From positions 199,639 to 263,638 of the forward strand of contig NZ_KE992171.1 in assembly GCF_000466425.1 (NCBI RefSeq): a stretch of 64,000 nt of DNA, given 5' to 3'. Shown here one piece after another: positions 62,443 to 64,000 of the stretch. This DNA comes from Capnocytophaga sp. oral taxon 863 str. F0517. GTDB taxonomy: Bacteria; Bacteroidota; Bacteroidia; Flavobacteriales; Flavobacteriaceae. Under the pieces are notes generated by a model that worked only from the letters and a program-made list of their open reading frames with translations, ran no database searches and had not been told where the DNA came from. A program made the translations under genes and the position numbers. Position 1 is the stretch's first letter, and every line of letters begins with the position of its first letter.

Positions 62443-63165
62443 ATGAAACAGATAATAAACTTATTACTTTTACCTTTTCATTTACTTTTTCTTATGATAC
62501 ATTATTTAGTTAAAGAATGTTTCCGATGGTTATTAAAAAAAGATTTTGATTCTTTAAAGGCTACTATACAAAATCAAGGAGACTCCATAAATAAAAAAGA
62601 AAATAAAATTCAATATTTAGAAAAAATTGTGCATAAAAATGAATTAGTTGTTGAATTATTGAAAAAACTAAAAGAGAAATATTTTTTCAACTTTATTACT
62701 GTTACAAAAGAAGGAGAACCTTTAATAATTTCAACAGATTTGAATATAGATGACGCTATAATTATTGGAAGTATATTACAATATAAGCAGGAATTTCCTT
62801 TAAAAGTAGTAACTTTAAATACTTCTCCTTTAAAATCACACAATAAGTATAAAGAATTTTTTCCTAATTATGATTGGGAAAGGAGAAATATTTATAATCA
62901 ACAAAAAGCGGGATATCTACAAATTGTTGATTTTCAATCTATAATCAAAAATAAGGGATATGCAACAACTACATTTGAAGTCTTTGAAAAATTAGCAAAG
63001 CAAATGGGATATTCTGCAATAGTAGGATATTTATCATCAATAGATTTTAAAGACGGAGACCCTTCTCATCTTAAATATTTCTATGAAAAATTAGGTTTTG
63101 AAGTAGTTGTATTTGAAAAAGGACACAAAAGAAATGATGACGGACTAATATTTAAACAATTATAA
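62443..63165 (+). CDS. Membrane-anchored GNAT-like protein
   Basis: This 240-residue protein has an N-terminal hydrophobic helix (about residues 4-28), a short coiled-coil linker and a C-terminal region that resembles a GNAT N-acetyltransferase: IIKNKGYATTTFEVFEKLAK for the acetyl-CoA loop and HLKYFYEKLGFEVVVFEKG at the end. The core Q/RxxGxG loop is degenerate (KNKGYA). Membrane-anchored GNATs are uncommon. The base composition is AT-rich. Confidence 0.6.
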   Translation: MKQIINLLLLPFHLLFLMIHYLVKECFRWLLKKDFDSLKATIQNQGDSINKKENKIQYLEKIVHKNELVVELLKKLKEKYFFNFITVTKEGEPLIISTDLNIDDAIIIGSILQYKQEFPLKVVTLNTSPLKSHNKYKEFFPNYDWERRNIYNQQKAGYLQIVDFQSIIKNKGYATTTFEVFEKLAKQMGYSAIVGYLSSIDFKDGDPSHLKYFYEKLGFEVVVFEKGHKRNDDGLIFKQL

Positions 63166-63207
63166 CAGATAAAATATAACTCAATAAATTTTTAAAATGG
63201 TAGTTTT

Positions 63208-63633
63208 ATGGAATTTACAGGAGCGTTTTACCCCTTTTATTCGGACAAACCAATAGAGATAGTCGTACAAAAAATGTTGGATTTTGCTAAGAGTATAGGA
63301 TATCAATGGGAATATTTCAATCAAGAAGAATATGACCACAGAGGTTATTTCTTTTGGAAGAATAAAAAGATGCTTACTCTACACGATGAGAAAGGTTATA
63401 ACACTCTTATCAATGGAGAAGGTTGTTTTTGTTTGGAACTAAAGGAAACTAATCTAAACTGTGGGGCAAAATACTTTGAGTTTGAGCAGGAGCCTTATGA
63501 TAGTTTTTACAATGATTTTTATTGTATTTTTTCAAAGGTATATTATTACTACTTAGTGCTTCCAGAAGCCATTTATGAAAATGATTTCTCTTTGAAAGTT
63601 TTTAATACTTTACGGGAGATTTTAAAAAGTTAG
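63208..63633 (+). CDS. Hypothetical protein in the accessory array
   Basis: This 141-residue soluble, aromatic-rich protein (MEFTGAFYPFYSDKPIEIVV, then YHRG-like and FEFEQEPYDSFYNDFYCIF segments) matches no family that I recognise. Its size and composition are like those of polymorphic-toxin immunity proteins, but this is only an inference from context. Confidence 0.55.
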   Translation: MEFTGAFYPFYSDKPIEIVVQKMLDFAKSIGYQWEYFNQEEYDHRGYFFWKNKKMLTLHDEKGYNTLINGEGCFCLELKETNLNCGAKYFEFEQEPYDSFYNDFYCIFSKVYYYYLVLPEAIYENDFSLKVFNTLREILKS

Positions 63634-63637
63634 TGAT

Positions 63638-63730
63638 ATGAATTTAATAGACTTTATTACCGATAACCACAATACTCCTTTTTGGGAAATCACCTACCAT
63701 TGGCATAGAACGTATCAGGTGATAGAGTAG
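63638..63730 (+). pseudogene. Short frame after the 63208 gene, possible remnant
   Basis: The 30-codon frame starts MNLIDFITDNHNTPFWEITY and ends YQVIE. It begins 4 bp after the previous stop. It could be the 5' stub of a lost gene or a very small gene. Confidence 0.25.
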
Positions 63731-63763
63731 ATTTTTGTATTGTAGAGAATAATTAGAAATTTT

Positions 63764-64000
63764 ATGAAACACTTACTTATTTTATTCTTCCTCCTTACGA
63801 CCAACGCCTTTGCACAAGGTCCTTTTGGAGATTATGCCGTAGTAAAAGACAAAGACGGCTATGTAAACATTCGCGCTAAAGGAAACGTAAAAAGCCAAAT
63901 CGTAGGCACGCTACCTGCAAATACTCTTGTGAATGTTTATTTTTGGGAAGATGAACCTACTCCCCCTAATTGGATTGCTGTAGATAAAGGGTATGTACAT
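63764..64000 (+). CDS. Secreted SH3-domain-like protein, second copy, cut by the window end
   Basis: The frame is open to the last base of the window (79 residues visible). It starts MKHLLILFFLLTTNAFAQ, identical at the signal peptide to the gene at 61376, and shares VKDKDGYVNIRAK and DKGYVH. The middle differs (ANTLVNVYFWEDEPTPPN against NNTLVYGFFDKEYNPTN), so the copies are diverging in the loop. Confidence 0.8.
   Translation, partial: MKHLLILFFLLTTNAFAQGPFGDYAVVKDKDGYVNIRAKGNVKSQIVGTLPANTLVNVYFWEDEPTPPNWIAVDKGYVH

Overview
The window looks like a chromosomal segment of a low-GC member of the Bacteroidetes, class Flavobacteriia, most likely an oral Capnocytophaga-type organism. The evidence is the recurring flavobacterial promoter form (TTG, 19-20 bp, TAnnTTTG), the general lack of Shine-Dalgarno sequences, a type IX secretion/gliding TPR lipoprotein upstream of a bactofilin and an AtpZ-like protein, a type-2 isoleucyl-tRNA synthetase, DUF4301 and DUF4254 proteins, and S9/S41 peptidase lipoproteins. 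The genus is an inference; the class is well supported. No rRNA, CRISPR array, insertion sequence or complete prophage was seen.

Layout. 0-11 kb: 3' part of the SprE/PorW-like gene, bactofilin, AtpZ-like protein, phosphohexomutase, MsbA-like ABC exporter, then (minus) a K+ channel with a zinc ribbon and a bacilliredoxin, then RibB with a degenerate RibA-like domain and a GlmU-like protein. 11-20 kb (minus): aldehyde dehydrogenase, two tandem prolyl-oligopeptidase lipoproteins, RodA and PBP2. 20-34 kb: a YD-repeat secreted protein behind a long AT-rich leader, a barrel-like protein, an overlapping four-gene operon (thiamine-binding protein, PnuC, NadR-type kinase, DUF4301), a DUF218 protein, an RsmI-like methylase, HflX, MenB, an S41 peptidase, a Smr protein, aminopeptidase P and a SprT-like protein.

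34-39 kb is the most unusual stretch. A WYL-domain regulator is followed by two minus-strand genes (35190-36518 and 36677-38032) whose products have different N-terminal parts but share a collinear C-terminal domain of about 140-155 residues. One N-terminal part resembles a domain I associate with restriction-type proteins. The other resembles an FtsK/HerA motor core that has lost its Walker motifs. A (TTTA)n tandem repeat lies just upstream of the first gene. I consider this the best candidate for an undescribed two-component system.

39-58 kb: IleRS, a RelE/ParE-type toxin-antitoxin pair, a small block with two YwqG-family paralogues, a DksA-like protein, an outer-membrane assembly-like protein, Upp, DUF4254, an antitoxin-like gene followed by a truncated PIN-toxin remnant, a phosphatase, GltX, Pth, an AddA/UvrD-type helicase-nuclease, two tandem tRNA-Gly genes, and MetK. 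The MetK leader carries a structured RNA whose core resembles the SAM-II riboswitch. 59-64 kb: NhaA, then an accessory array of small secreted or hypothetical genes, including two near-identical SH3-like proteins, a truncated KilA-N gene, a GNAT-like membrane-anchored protein and two copies of a dispersed palindrome-headed repeat.
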